IMG/VR virus record: IMGVR_UViG_3300006916_000414
Coordinates: 1-23,094 of that record
Length of the DNA: 23,094 nt
DNA from: a virus
Reading direction: 5' to 3' (one strand)
Both the position numbers and the translations under genes were made by a program. Below are positions 14,516 through 20,896 of this stretch, piece by piece (position 1 is the stretch's first letter; each line of letters opens with the position of its first letter). The notes beneath the pieces are model-generated. The model did no database searches, was not told the DNA's origin, and saw nothing but the letters and a program-made list of their open reading frames with translations.

Positions 14516-16048
14516 CTAGTCTCCCTTCTGATGTAGATCATCCATTCGTAAAGCAGAAACTGGCAAGTACCAATCCACTAATCGTTTTGGCATGTTAGGC
14601 CAGTCTCGGGGTGGATACTTCCAATTGTGGTTTCTTGCAAAGTTTGCGTACAGTTGAGCAAATGTTCGGTGAGGTTTGTATTTCCTTGCACCGTAAACTG
14701 CTCCACTCCACTTACTTTGCAATGATTCAGTTGTTTCTAGCTTTCGACGCTGACGCCATTCCCGTATGTCCATCGCAACAAGTTGACCATTAGTTTGGAT
14801 CACCTTGCGATTAGCCTTTGCCGTTGTTACCTCCCAGCCACACCAAGGGCATTTCTTAAAATCAATTCTTACGCCATCGCAATTTGGGCATGTCAGCGGT
14901 GCTGGTTCATCACCTTCGCGTATCCGCTCATTCCTAATAGCTGCATAGGTCGAATTGGTCATGTTGAGATCCCAGGATCTCGTAGAGTTCAGACTGCCGT
15001 GACGCCAGTAATTCCCGCCATGGTCCTGTATCGTGACTGAGTCAATACTTGGATGGTTTCTTAGCATTCTGCCTCCAGCCTGAATGTAGCTGGTAACACT
15101 TCCAAAGGTTGTAGCAAAAATGCAATGACCTAGCCAAGGCCAATCAATTCCTTCACGTAGCACGTGCCTATTAGTGCAGACTTTTATGTCGCCACTTTTA
15201 CTACGTGCAGCGATCTCGTCGCGAACTTCCTGAGTCGTTGTCACCAACTTGCCGTCCAAATAACAGTTTTCGCCATCAATATGTGCAGCAGAAATACCGC
15301 ATCGGATAAACTCTTTGCAAAGGAACAATGAGCCAGCTACATCAGGTCCAAACAATATCGTTGGGCGACCGTCAGGATTAAGTCTGCGGTAATTTTCAAT
15401 GACACTTCCGTAGATTCTTTGAACATAATCAGCACGTTTGTCGACAGCGATACCGCATTCAGATCCAATCTTAATCTTGCCAGTGACCTTACTGCTGACC
15501 TCACTCGGGGCAAAGTGTTTTGCAGGAACGTGCGATCCACATTCGCGCATTTCTTCGTTAGTACCAGCAACCACTAAATGATCGTAAGCATGACCAATCT
15601 CAAGGGGAGTTGCAGTCCACCCGATCCTGACGCCACCATGTAGCTCTAACAGTTCAAGTGTTTTTCCATTGCTGTTGTTGTGTGCTTCGTCGATATGTTG
15701 AAACTTGCTGTTGTGGATATCTCTGCTTCCATGTTGCATCACAGCAATCTTCTCTGTTTGCAACATTGCTAATTGAGTATCAGCAAGCAAAGCTACCCGA
15801 TGACCACTAGCCCGCCTTCCATAAAAAATATTGGCATCATCTAGGTTACCTGCCAATTGCGAGAACAACATTTTGCGATCGGTGTACAATGTTGATTTGC
15901 GGTTGGCTAATATGTGAGTCATCATCATTCGACTCTTACCAGCACCCGTTGGAGCAGTAATGCAAATCCTTGTCTCGCCAGCGTCAATTAGGTTTTGCAG
16001 TTCGGTTAAACCTCTCACTTGGTGGGGCCAAAGTCCTTCGAAATTCAT
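14516..16048 (-). CDS. DEAD/DEAH-box SF2 helicase with C-terminal zinc ribbon
   Basis: The protein has 510 residues from ATG 16048, 6 nt after GGAG; the in-frame ATG at 16060 has no site. It has an ATP-dependent superfamily 2 helicase core: Walker A 'APTGAGKS' (about 32-39), motif II 'IDEAH' (about 119-123), motif III-like 'GWTATP', then in the second RecA domain 'GIDWPWLGHCIF' and motif VI 'QAGGRMLR'. A CxxC...CxxC zinc ribbon ('CPNCDGVRIDFKKCPWC') follows, then a basic tail. It is probably a DNA unwinding enzyme in phage replication or recombination, as in other siphophage early regions. Its start overlaps the stop of a 42-residue ORF (ATGA). Confidence 0.92.
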   Translation of the reverse strand: MNFEGLWPHQVRGLTELQNLIDAGETRICITAPTGAGKSRMMMTHILANRKSTLYTDRKMLFSQLAGNLDDANIFYGRRASGHRVALLADTQLAMLQTEKIAVMQHGSRDIHNSKFQHIDEAHNNSNGKTLELLELHGGVRIGWTATPLEIGHAYDHLVVAGTNEEMRECGSHVPAKHFAPSEVSSKVTGKIKIGSECGIAVDKRADYVQRIYGSVIENYRRLNPDGRPTILFGPDVAGSLFLCKEFIRCGISAAHIDGENCYLDGKLVTTTQEVRDEIAARSKSGDIKVCTNRHVLREGIDWPWLGHCIFATTFGSVTSYIQAGGRMLRNHPSIDSVTIQDHGGNYWRHGSLNSTRSWDLNMTNSTYAAIRNERIREGDEPAPLTCPNCDGVRIDFKKCPWCGWEVTTAKANRKVIQTNGQLVAMDIREWRQRRKLETTESLQSKWSGAVYGARKYKPHRTFAQLYANFARNHNWKYPPRDWPNMPKRLVDWYLPVSALRMDDLHQKGD

Positions 16049-16173
16049 AGCAGACTCCATTCTTGAAAAAGCAAATTAAAAATGGCTAATCCGTCTTTTG
16101 GGTGGACGCAATTTCGTAGCACTTGTTTTTGGCACTTGTCACCGTCGTAATAAATGTTGTAGAAGTGTTTCAT
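16045..16173 (-). CDS. Possible 42-residue ORF coupled to the helicase
   Basis: The frame from ATG 16173 encodes 42 residues ('MKHFYNIYYDGDKCQKQV' onward, ending 'NLLFQEWSLL') and its stop shares the ATGA with the helicase start, the same coupling used by other genes in this operon. No ribosome site precedes the ATG. Two Cys are present and no known motif is seen. The stop-start overlap is the main support. Confidence 0.4.
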   Translation of the reverse strand: MKHFYNIYYDGDKCQKQVLRNCVHPKDGLAIFNLLFQEWSLL

Positions 16174-16277
16174 TTTGTCGGCACTTGTGGATATATGCCT
16201 ACATTTTGTACTGGATCTCTTCAGTCTGGTCTCGATCCCAGAGACTCCCTCCGACTAGTCGATTCAGAGCCAATCAG

Positions 16278-16790
16278 CTATTTCCTTATGTCAATCGCAT
16301 CAACGCATTCACACAGGTAATCTAAGTCGATAAAGATAAAAAGATCCTTTCTGTCAGGTCTGCCATAAAATTTATTTACAGCGTATCCATATCTGGGTTT
16401 TTCCCGTTTAAAAGAAACGTCATCTGCATGAAGGTATTTAGTCTCAAGAAAATCAACAAGATCAGTTCGAGCAAAAACTTTGAATTCGCCATTGTCCAAT
16501 TCAAAAGCAATGTAATCCGCTTTTCCGTAGATCCAACCTGGGTAACCAGCAATGTTTTTTACTTCGAGTAAAACACTACCTGCCGCATCACATCCACCTT
16601 TGCTTGCCTTTACATCAAACCTATGGACGATGCGATTATCGTTATCAAGTGTCGCCACATCCCAATGTTCTGTTCTATCCTGCTCGTAGGTAGCTTCTCT
16701 GGTCTTGTTGCCACGCTTTTGCAAGATAGCAGCAAATCGATGTTCGCATTTCGTTCCTCGTTTCTCGCACTCAGTTATTCTGCCTTTCAT
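16278..16790 (-). CDS. PD-(D/E)XK-like endonuclease family protein
   Basis: The protein has 170 residues from ATG 16790, 6 nt after AAAGGA. The pattern 'CEHRFAAILQKRG' (Glu16), 'EHWDVA' (Asp44), 'FDVKA' (59-62), 'VLLEVKN' (73-79) and 'GWIYGKADYIAFE' (about 85-97) fits the core of PD-(D/E)XK nucleases and Holliday-junction-resolvase-like phage proteins: an acidic residue after a helix, then an acidic-x-Lys strand. It could cut DNA in packaging, recombination or host degradation; the exact substrate is unknown. It is separated from the helicase by a spacer with a short ORF and inverted repeats. Confidence 0.65.
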   Translation of the reverse strand: MKGRITECEKRGTKCEHRFAAILQKRGNKTREATYEQDRTEHWDVATLDNDNRIVHRFDVKASKGGCDAAGSVLLEVKNIAGYPGWIYGKADYIAFELDNGEFKVFARTDLVDFLETKYLHADDVSFKREKPRYGYAVNKFYGRPDRKDLFIFIDLDYLCECVDAIDIRK

Positions 16791-16965
16791 TCCGAATCCT
16801 TTCAGCATAAGTGCTTAAATCTTCAAGCACATCGTTTAACCTTTCACGCGACTGATTGAATCCGTTCCAGTCAGTTTGTCGATGCAGGCTGTGCAATGTT
16901 TTTACAAGAGTTGATATTTGCTTAAGGGCTGTGTCGATAATTAGGTGTGGTGGTCGTTTGTTCAA
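16771..16965 (-). CDS. Small helical protein, unknown function
   Basis: The protein has 64 residues from TTG 16965, with GGAG and AAGGA just upstream; a longer frame to 17109 would run antiparallel to nothing but overlap the DUF3310 gene by 188 nt. It is helical and charged ('DTALKQISTLVKTLHSLHRQ', 'RERLNDVLEDLSTYAERIRNER'), probably a two-helix hairpin. It overlaps its neighbours by 44 and 20 nt, typical of this operon. No family is recognised. Confidence 0.5.
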   Translation of the reverse strand: MNKRPPHLIIDTALKQISTLVKTLHSLHRQTDWNGFNQSRERLNDVLEDLSTYAERIRNERQNN

Positions 16966-17170
16966 ATTTCCTTGTCTCCCGTTCAATGACTCGATCCAAA
17001 TACCATTTAGCTTTTTCCAGATCATCCAACAATGGCTCGCCTGGTTTGTTACCTGCTCTGCAAACGTACTTGATGACGTTGCCGAGGCAAAAGTCCAAAC
17101 ATTCTGCAATGTCGATTACCTCTGCACCTGTTGACGTGAAGTAATGATCTGGATTTGTTTTATTAGTCAC
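16922..17170 (-). CDS. DUF3310 family protein
   Basis: The protein has 82 residues from GTG 17170, which overlaps the preceding stop. 'NPDHYFTSTGAEVIDIAECLDFCLGNVIKYVCRAGNKPGEPLLDDLEKAKWYLDRVIERE' is the conserved DUF3310 sequence (sometimes called SaV-like or nucleotide-kinase-like) that occurs in many phage early regions. The biochemical role is not established; it usually lies near replication and nucleotide genes, as here. The Thr/Pro/Asn-rich tail after residue 70 is likely flexible. Confidence 0.87.
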   Translation of the reverse strand: MTNKTNPDHYFTSTGAEVIDIAECLDFCLGNVIKYVCRAGNKPGEPLLDDLEKAKWYLDRVIERETRKFEQTTTTPNYRHSP

Positions 17171-17372
17171 TTTGCTCGCCCCAGGTTATCTGAATAATCG
17201 TGCGTTCATCTTTCGACCACAGTTGTTTTGTAGTTACCGACGAAACAAACTCTGGACTGTCGTCGAGCAATACACCTGCGTGAACTAAACCATCGATCAC
17301 TGCTTTCGCAGAAATGTTATCGATATCAATTAGCTTTTTACGAAAGTTAACTATTGTTATCTTTGCTGCCAT
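17163..17372 (-). CDS. rusA: RusA-like Holliday junction resolvase, C-terminal half (split gene)
   Basis: The fragment has 69 residues from ATG 17372. It carries the catalytic half of RusA: 'LIDIDNISAK' gives Asp17, Asp19 and Lys23, and 'GVLLDDSP' gives Asp38. The spacing (+2, +4 and +19 from the second Asp) equals that of Asp70, Asp72, Lys76 and Asp91 in E. coli RusA. The N-terminal strand and helix of RusA are missing here but are encoded at 17799-18029, beyond the HNH gene. The ATG overlaps the HNH end and has a weak GGGG site upstream, so the half may be translated separately. RusA cuts four-way junctions in phage recombination or packaging. Confidence 0.78.
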   Translation of the reverse strand: MAAKITIVNFRKKLIDIDNISAKAVIDGLVHAGVLLDDSPEFVSSVTTKQLWSKDERTIIQITWGEQSD

Positions 17373-17895
17373 TGATCTGCCCCATGTACTCAAAATAGGT
17401 TTTCGAACCTTTCGATGAATTGCATGAACGACAAGCTGGCACGAGATTGCTCGGCCAATTTTGTCCACCTTTAGATAGCGGTATCATGTGATCACACGAC
17501 AACCACCCTTCAGGCGTTTCATGTTTCTCAACACCACAGTAAACACATTTGAAACCGTGGTAAGCTAACCTCTGCTGCCAGTCATTGGCAGTGAAAAATC
17601 CTTTTGCATTAAGACTCCTAGCACGACGGCGATGGCTTTTAGCCCTTATCTTGTCACGGTTCCTTGAAGCGAACCTCGCCACTGCCTCCCTGTGCTTTTC
17701 TTTGTTTCTGCGTTGCCACGCGAGAGCAGTCTTTAAGGTGCATTCTTTGCACACTGACCGCACTCCGTATTTACCTCCTTTGACTTTGTGAAATTTGCTT
17801 ACGGTTTTTTCTTCGCCGCACTTCGAGCATCTTTTAGTTTTTGTTTGTTTCTTTTGCTGGGACGTATTGTCGCCATGTAATCCATTACTAGGCAT
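17347..17895 (-). CDS. HNH endonuclease inserted in the RusA gene
   Basis: The protein has 182 residues. The N-terminal zinc-ribbon-like segment 'RCSKCGEEKTVSKFHKVKGGKYGVRSVCKEC' is common in phage HNH proteins. A very basic helix follows ('RRNKEKHREAVARFASRNRDKIRAKSHRRRAR'), then the HNH core: 'CVYC', 'CDHMIPLSKGG', 'NLVPACRSCNSSKG'. All metal and catalytic residues are in place, so it is probably active, as a homing-type nuclease. Both ends of its frame reuse flanking rusA DNA in another frame. GGAG lies 10 nt before ATG 17895. It separates the two rusA halves, and 504 bp is the net insertion. Confidence 0.88.
   Translation of the reverse strand: MPSNGLHGDNTSQQKKQTKTKRCSKCGEEKTVSKFHKVKGGKYGVRSVCKECTLKTALAWQRRNKEKHREAVARFASRNRDKIRAKSHRRRARSLNAKGFFTANDWQQRLAYHGFKCVYCGVEKHETPEGWLSCDHMIPLSKGGQNWPSNLVPACRSCNSSKGSKTYFEYMGQINGSKDNNS
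17354..17390. repeat. Direct repeat at the downstream HNH boundary
   Basis: This 37-nt segment matches 17845-17881 at 24 positions. TTTGCTG (17362-17368) and CCATGTA (17382-17388) occur in both copies at the same 20-nt spacing. It covers the point where the rusA C-terminal half resumes. Confidence 0.5.
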
Positions 17896-18029
17896 TCGTC
17901 AAACACTCCATCGTTGACTGCCGCTGCGATTATTTTATGCATCAGATCCCTAACCTTTTTCCGCTTCCAGTGGTTAGCTGACAGCAGGAAGTTCCATGAA
18001 GGTAGTGGAACTGGTATTTCGATTGTCAA
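17799..18029 (-). CDS. rusA: RusA-like resolvase, N-terminal half (split gene)
   Basis: The fragment has 76 residues from TTG 18029, which overlaps the stop of the small membrane protein; GGGAG lies 2 nt and GAGAG 11 nt upstream. Residues 1-41 match the start of RusA: strand 'TIEIPVPLPSWN', then 'SANHWKRKKVRDLMHKIIAAAVNDG', the helix before the second strand. The reading frame then runs through 'VFDECLVMDYMA' and becomes a basic tail encoded by DNA of the HNH gene. The catalytic Asp residues are absent here and lie on the C-terminal half (17163-17372). Joining Tyr51 of this half to Met1 of the other gives 120 residues, the length of E. coli RusA. Confidence 0.7.
   Translation of the reverse strand: MTIEIPVPLPSWNFLLSANHWKRKKVRDLMHKIIAAAVNDGVFDECLVMDYMATIRPSKRNKQKLKDARSAAKKKP
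17845..17881. repeat. Direct repeat at the upstream HNH boundary
   Basis: This is the partner of 17354-17390. TTTGCTG is at 17853-17859 and CCATGTA at 17873-17879. The minus-strand ATG inside it (17874-17876) is in the rusA frame and lies 504 bp from the ATG of the C-terminal half. Confidence 0.5.
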
Positions 18030-18190
18030 GTCTCCCGATTCTCTCGCCTTAATTTTGCAAGCTCGTGTAAAACTGAAAGAATAAACCACAATGCCAACGG
18101 TATCACCGCCCATGCAGCATGATAGGCACAGACGATGATAACCGTCAGCAACGAAAAAAAAGCAAAACTATCTAGGAATTGCCTGTACAT
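18026..18190 (-). CDS. Small two-span membrane protein
   Basis: A 54-residue frame from ATG 18190. Two apolar stretches, 'FAFFSLLTVIIVCAYHAAW' (about 9-27) and 'AVIPLALWFILSVLHEL' (about 28-44), form a tight membrane hairpin; the C-terminus is basic and charged ('AKLRRENRET'). It begins 2 nt after the ssb stop, and its stop overlaps the rusA TTG start, so it is probably translationally coupled to both neighbours. No ribosome site is visible. It might be a holin-like, antiholin or superinfection-exclusion protein, but nothing in the sequence decides between them and it is not next to an endolysin. Confidence 0.5.
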   Translation of the reverse strand: MYRQFLDSFAFFSLLTVIIVCAYHAAWAVIPLALWFILSVLHELAKLRRENRET

Positions 18191-18192
18191 AA

Positions 18193-18585
18193 TTAAAAAG
18201 GGATGTCCGCTGTTGAAGGAGAGGTAGCAGAGTTAGAGGATGAATTGCTGCCACCCGAACCTGAGCCTAACAACACCAAACGATCCCCTTGTATTTTGTG
18301 CTTTGATCGATTAGCACCCGTGTCCCTGTCTTGCCAGTTATCTTGTTTCAGGCGACCCTCAACCAAACATGGCGACCCTTTTTTAAGGTACTCGCCAGCA
18401 ATTTCTGCCGTCCGACCCCAAAACGTGACATCTATGTAGGTGGTTTCTTCGCACCACTCACCATTGCGTTTTACGCGATCGTTCACCGCCAGGCGAAGAT
18501 CAGTGACACACGAATCACCAACTTGCCTCAACTCAACGTCAGCACATAGATTACCAACCAAAACAGAACGATTAAAACTAGCCAT
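18193..18585 (-). CDS. ssb: Single-stranded DNA-binding protein
   Basis: The protein has 130 residues from ATG 18585, with AGGAG about 9 nt upstream; the ATG overlaps the preceding stop (TAATG). The OB fold of bacterial-type SSB is clear: 'SFNRSVLVGNLCADVELRQV', 'VTDLRLAVNDRVKRNGEWCEETTYIDVTFWGRTAEIAGEYLKKGSPCLVEGRLKQDNW'. A Ser/Gly/Asn linker (about 107-125) leads to the acidic tip 'ADIPF', which recruits partner proteins. It coats single-stranded DNA during replication and recombination, together with the exonuclease, helicase and resolvase in this operon. Confidence 0.95.
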   Translation of the reverse strand: MASFNRSVLVGNLCADVELRQVGDSCVTDLRLAVNDRVKRNGEWCEETTYIDVTFWGRTAEIAGEYLKKGSPCLVEGRLKQDNWQDRDTGANRSKHKIQGDRLVLLGSGSGGSNSSSNSATSPSTADIPF

Positions 18586-18929
18586 TACTTTTTACTCCTA
18601 ACTCGAATGCAATCTTTAATTTCCTTACCAAGTCGCGTTTTGTCTCGAACAAGAACCACTTCCTTGCCGATCCATTTACTCGCATCGCGACCGTGAATCG
18701 CCGCAATCAGTTTGCCGTTGCTCTTGTTCATGATAAATGGCAATGGCTTTTCCACCTCCCCACCTTTCACAATGTAATGCACAACTGGTTTATACTGCTT
18801 CTCTGCTTTACCTGGCAACTGCATTTCCACCTTCGCATCAATACGTCTGATTTCAATCAGAAGTCCTTTTTCAGGAAGATGAAACCATCGCAGGTAGTTA
18901 CTGTCAAAAAGACTCTCAAAATCAACCAC
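18585..18929 (-). CDS. Conserved phage protein upstream of ssb
   Basis: The protein has 114 residues. 'MVDFESLFDSNYLRWFHLPEKGLLIEIRRIDAKVE' at the start and 'PFIMNKSNGKLIAAIHGRDASKWIGKEVVLVRDKTRLGKEIKDCIRVRSKK' at the end match a conserved protein I recognise in many phage recombination or replication clusters near SSB and exonuclease genes. The beta-rich fold resembles an OB-type domain, and the basic C-terminus could touch DNA. No experimental role is known to me. It overlaps the exonuclease by 8 nt and ssb by 1 nt. Confidence 0.7.
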   Translation of the reverse strand: MVDFESLFDSNYLRWFHLPEKGLLIEIRRIDAKVEMQLPGKAEKQYKPVVHYIVKGGEVEKPLPFIMNKSNGKLIAAIHGRDASKWIGKEVVLVRDKTRLGKEIKDCIRVRSKK

Positions 18930-19764
18930 CGTAATCTACCTCCGTATGATCATGGTTAAGCCAAATCCAATCAGCACCTTCGTCCTGACCAATGTTAAAA
19001 GCAACCTCTTTGTATCGCTTGTAACGCTCGATGCATACGTCAATGTCGTCGCGAGCCTTATCGAGCCACTCGACAGGTATTCTGAAAACCGTAACGTCAA
19101 TAGGAGACTGTTTCCCAGCAGCAATGATGTAGCACTGGTCTAATGGAAATTCATAGCCGTTTTGCCATGCCAACTCGATGTACCATCGCAACTGGAAGCC
19201 ATAGCCGTATCGAAAAAATGCTCGTCGAAACTCACGAATCGATGAGTCTCTTGTGGTCTTTAAATCAAACAACAGGGAGTCAGATATACCATCTGCCAAT
19301 CCTTTGATCGGCACACCTGACCACAGACCATCCATAGCTGCCTGCGTAATCCCTGATGTGTCATTAGTGAAGTTCTGAAAAAACTTCTTGCGTTTAACCT
19401 GCTCCGCAACCGAGGCACAGAAGGTCCACTCATCCTTGGTGATAAATGTCTTACCCTGATTCTCTTTAGCGAATTCAGACATCTTCTGCTTCACGTAACC
19501 AGTTCGGTTGCTGGTCGAAGGTTTCCCATCAGCCGTCACGTTGCCAGTGCAGTTGGCATAGTCAGGTGGTATCACAAACTGCTCGTTAACCAAGTCTGGA
19601 GTTAAAACCATAACGTCGATTAAACTGCCTACCCGAAACGCATCACTGGTCGCTGGAGGTGGCTCTAAATAAGCTAGACCGCTCTTGAGCAACCTCTTTG
19701 CCATTGACTGCGACAGTCCGCTCATGTCGCGATACTGCTGATCTGGGATGTTATAAATACCCAT
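18922..19764 (-). CDS. RecE/DUF3799-type PD-(D/E)XK exonuclease
   Basis: The protein has 280 residues from ATG 19764, preceded by AGGAG within the overlapping upstream gene. 'YNIPDQQYRDMSGLSQSMAKRLLKSGLAYLEPP' is the typical start of putative exodeoxyribonuclease VIII-like proteins. The nuclease core shows 'PIKGLADGI' (Asp158), 'LLFDLKTT' (Asp167, Lys169) and the later 'YGYGFQLRWYIE' helix with its Gln. The usual G-x-x-x-H motif appears as 'GSLIDVMVL', with Asp where His is common, so metal use or activity may differ. It probably resects double-stranded ends for annealing. No RecT-like annealase was recognised nearby. Confidence 0.85.
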   Translation of the reverse strand: MGIYNIPDQQYRDMSGLSQSMAKRLLKSGLAYLEPPPATSDAFRVGSLIDVMVLTPDLVNEQFVIPPDYANCTGNVTADGKPSTSNRTGYVKQKMSEFAKENQGKTFITKDEWTFCASVAEQVKRKKFFQNFTNDTSGITQAAMDGLWSGVPIKGLADGISDSLLFDLKTTRDSSIREFRRAFFRYGYGFQLRWYIELAWQNGYEFPLDQCYIIAAGKQSPIDVTVFRIPVEWLDKARDDIDVCIERYKRYKEVAFNIGQDEGADWIWLNHDHTEVDYGG

Positions 19765-20056
19765 CCATGTCTCCTTTTTTTAATTGCATGTCACCATCAT
19801 CATTTAAGTAACAGTGTTTTTCGATAAGTTCAAATATCTTCTCCCGAACTTTTACGACACCGTACCAATATATTGCTGCCTCAACCGTGTTTTTAAATTC
19901 GGTTGGGTCTTTGGTGTTTCTACAATCTCGCCACTGATCAATTGTGGTCGAGGGGTTATCTAAAAAATAGCGTTTTAGATGTTCAAAGATAATTGCATTA
20001 GATTGATCCGAATCGGCAATCTTAGCAATTTTCGCTTGCAAGAATTTGTCATCCAT
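19751..20056 (-). CDS. Hypothetical helical protein upstream of the exonuclease
   Basis: The protein has 101 residues from ATG 20056, 7 nt after AGGAG; a longer frame to 20119 lacks a site. It is helical and charged, with 'AIIFEHLKRYFLDNPSTTIDQWRDC' and 'VEAAIYWYGVVKVREKIFELIEKHCYL'. Its stop overlaps the exonuclease start by 14 nt. No family is recognised. It is the first gene after a 142-bp noncoding leader with inverted repeats. Confidence 0.6.
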   Translation of the reverse strand: MDDKFLQAKIAKIADSDQSNAIIFEHLKRYFLDNPSTTIDQWRDCRNTKDPTEFKNTVEAAIYWYGVVKVREKIFELIEKHCYLNDDGDMQLKKGDMDGYL

Positions 20057-20198
20057 GTTTGTCTCCTTGTGTCTCGTAAAAGCAGGGGAGGGTTGGCCTA
20101 AAGGGAGGTAATTTGCCAACGCCTCCCACTGCTCTTTGGAGACTGACCTGATAATAGCGGGTCAGTTATCGCTGTCTAGTGTCTGTTGTTTCATCAAA
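20057..20198 (-). promoter_or_regulatory. Noncoding leader with two inverted repeats
   Basis: The only sizeable coding gap inside the main leftward operon. ACTGACC (20142-20148) and GGTCAGT (20160-20166) form a perfect 7-bp stem with an 11-nt loop. GGGAGG (20103-20108) and CCTCCC (20122-20127) form a second 6-bp stem. Neither is followed by a T run on the minus strand, so they look more like operators, processing sites or mRNA stabilisers than terminators. No convincing promoter is visible. Confidence 0.4.
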
Positions 20199-20411
20199 TC
20201 AAGATCGCTTTTTGTATCGCTTGATATCAATATTCATTTCGCGAGCAACAATATCAGCTAAACGATGATTCAGTTTATTTTTTGGAATTCCACTGTCGAT
20301 GGACAGTTGCTCCATTAGCTCTTTAGGTCTCCAGGTTTTGCTGTAGTATTTTTTCGGGTTCAGCGTGACAGCTTTGCATAACGCCATACCTTTTTGCAGC
20401 GAACTAGTCAT
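20199..20411 (-). CDS. Small basic protein, possible DNA-binding
   Basis: The protein has 70 residues from ATG 20411, 7 nt after GGAG, overlapping the previous stop (ATGA); a longer frame reaching 20672 is an accident of overlap. It is basic and helical: 'KPKELMEQLS'-like region 'WRPKELMEQLSIDSGIPKNKLNHRLADIVAREM' resembles a helix-turn-helix followed by a Lys/Arg tail. A DNA-binding regulatory role is possible but not shown. Confidence 0.55.
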   Translation of the reverse strand: MTSSLQKGMALCKAVTLNPKKYYSKTWRPKELMEQLSIDSGIPKNKLNHRLADIVAREMNIDIKRYKKRS

Positions 20412-20676
20412 TACCAATCTCCTGTAAGTTGAACTCTTTCTTGTAATCTTCGAGGGTCTCAAACCACTCCAAGTAATCAATGATCCACTCAAAACCATAT
20501 CTCTTGGAAATATACGCATCGGCAGCGAGAAAGTGCTGTGTGTCCCAGTCGTCACCGTATGCGTCCATCCAATGTTTTGCATTCGCAAAGATGCGAGGGA
20601 GCCTAAGGCTCGCATAAGTGCCAGTGGCATCTCTGCAAACCCTAGCAACCACAACACCACTTGGCATATCACTCAT
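20404..20676 (-). CDS. Small hypothetical protein
   Basis: The protein has 90 residues from ATG 20676, which overlaps the preceding stop; GGAGG lies 9 nt and GAGG 3 nt upstream. It reads 'GVVVARVCRDATGTYASLRLPRIFANAKHWMDAYG' followed by aromatic, acidic helices ('YGFEWIIDYLEWFETLEDYKKEF'). No family is recognised. It lies among small early genes whose overlaps imply coordinated translation. Confidence 0.55.
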   Translation of the reverse strand: MSDMPSGVVVARVCRDATGTYASLRLPRIFANAKHWMDAYGDDWDTQHFLAADAYISKRYGFEWIIDYLEWFETLEDYKKEFNLQEIGND

Positions 20677-20896
20677 TGTCCTCATCCTCCCACATTGCGT
20701 CGAAGCAATCGCTACAAATGTGACTCATCAAGAACTCACGATCGTTAACCGACAGATATGGGGCCGCATCTTGGATGTACTCACCGCCCTTCCATTTATA
20801 GTAGTCCTCGGAGCGAATCGCCAAGCTCACGCTCTCTGAGCATAAGATGCACCGCCCGTTGCAGTGGGCGACGCCATCTACGTGTTGAACAATCAT
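20669..20896 (-). CDS. Conserved small zinc-binding-type phage protein
   Basis: The protein has 75 residues. 'CNGRCILCSESVSLAI' and 'ICSDCFDAM' give two Cys pairs, with 'YYKWKGGEYIQDAAPYLSVNDREFLMS' between them. This arrangement is common to a family of small phage and plasmid proteins of unknown function, probably zinc-binding. AGGAGGG is just before ATG 20896, which overlaps the preceding stop. Confidence 0.7.
   Translation of the reverse strand: MIVQHVDGVAHCNGRCILCSESVSLAIRSEDYYKWKGGEYIQDAAPYLSVNDREFLMSHICSDCFDAMWEDEDNE

Noticed and set aside
16220-16262. Possible tRNA, from a 5-bp stem and 7-base loop (GTCTC/GAGAC)
   Set aside because: Neither strand shows the TTC-A T-loop, a T33 anticodon loop or a matching acceptor stem. 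The hairpins do not fit a cloverleaf.
20412-20672. N-terminal extension of the 70-residue gene at 20199-20411
   Set aside because: The extra 87 residues overlap another gene in a different frame, and GGAG sits exactly before the internal ATG 20411.
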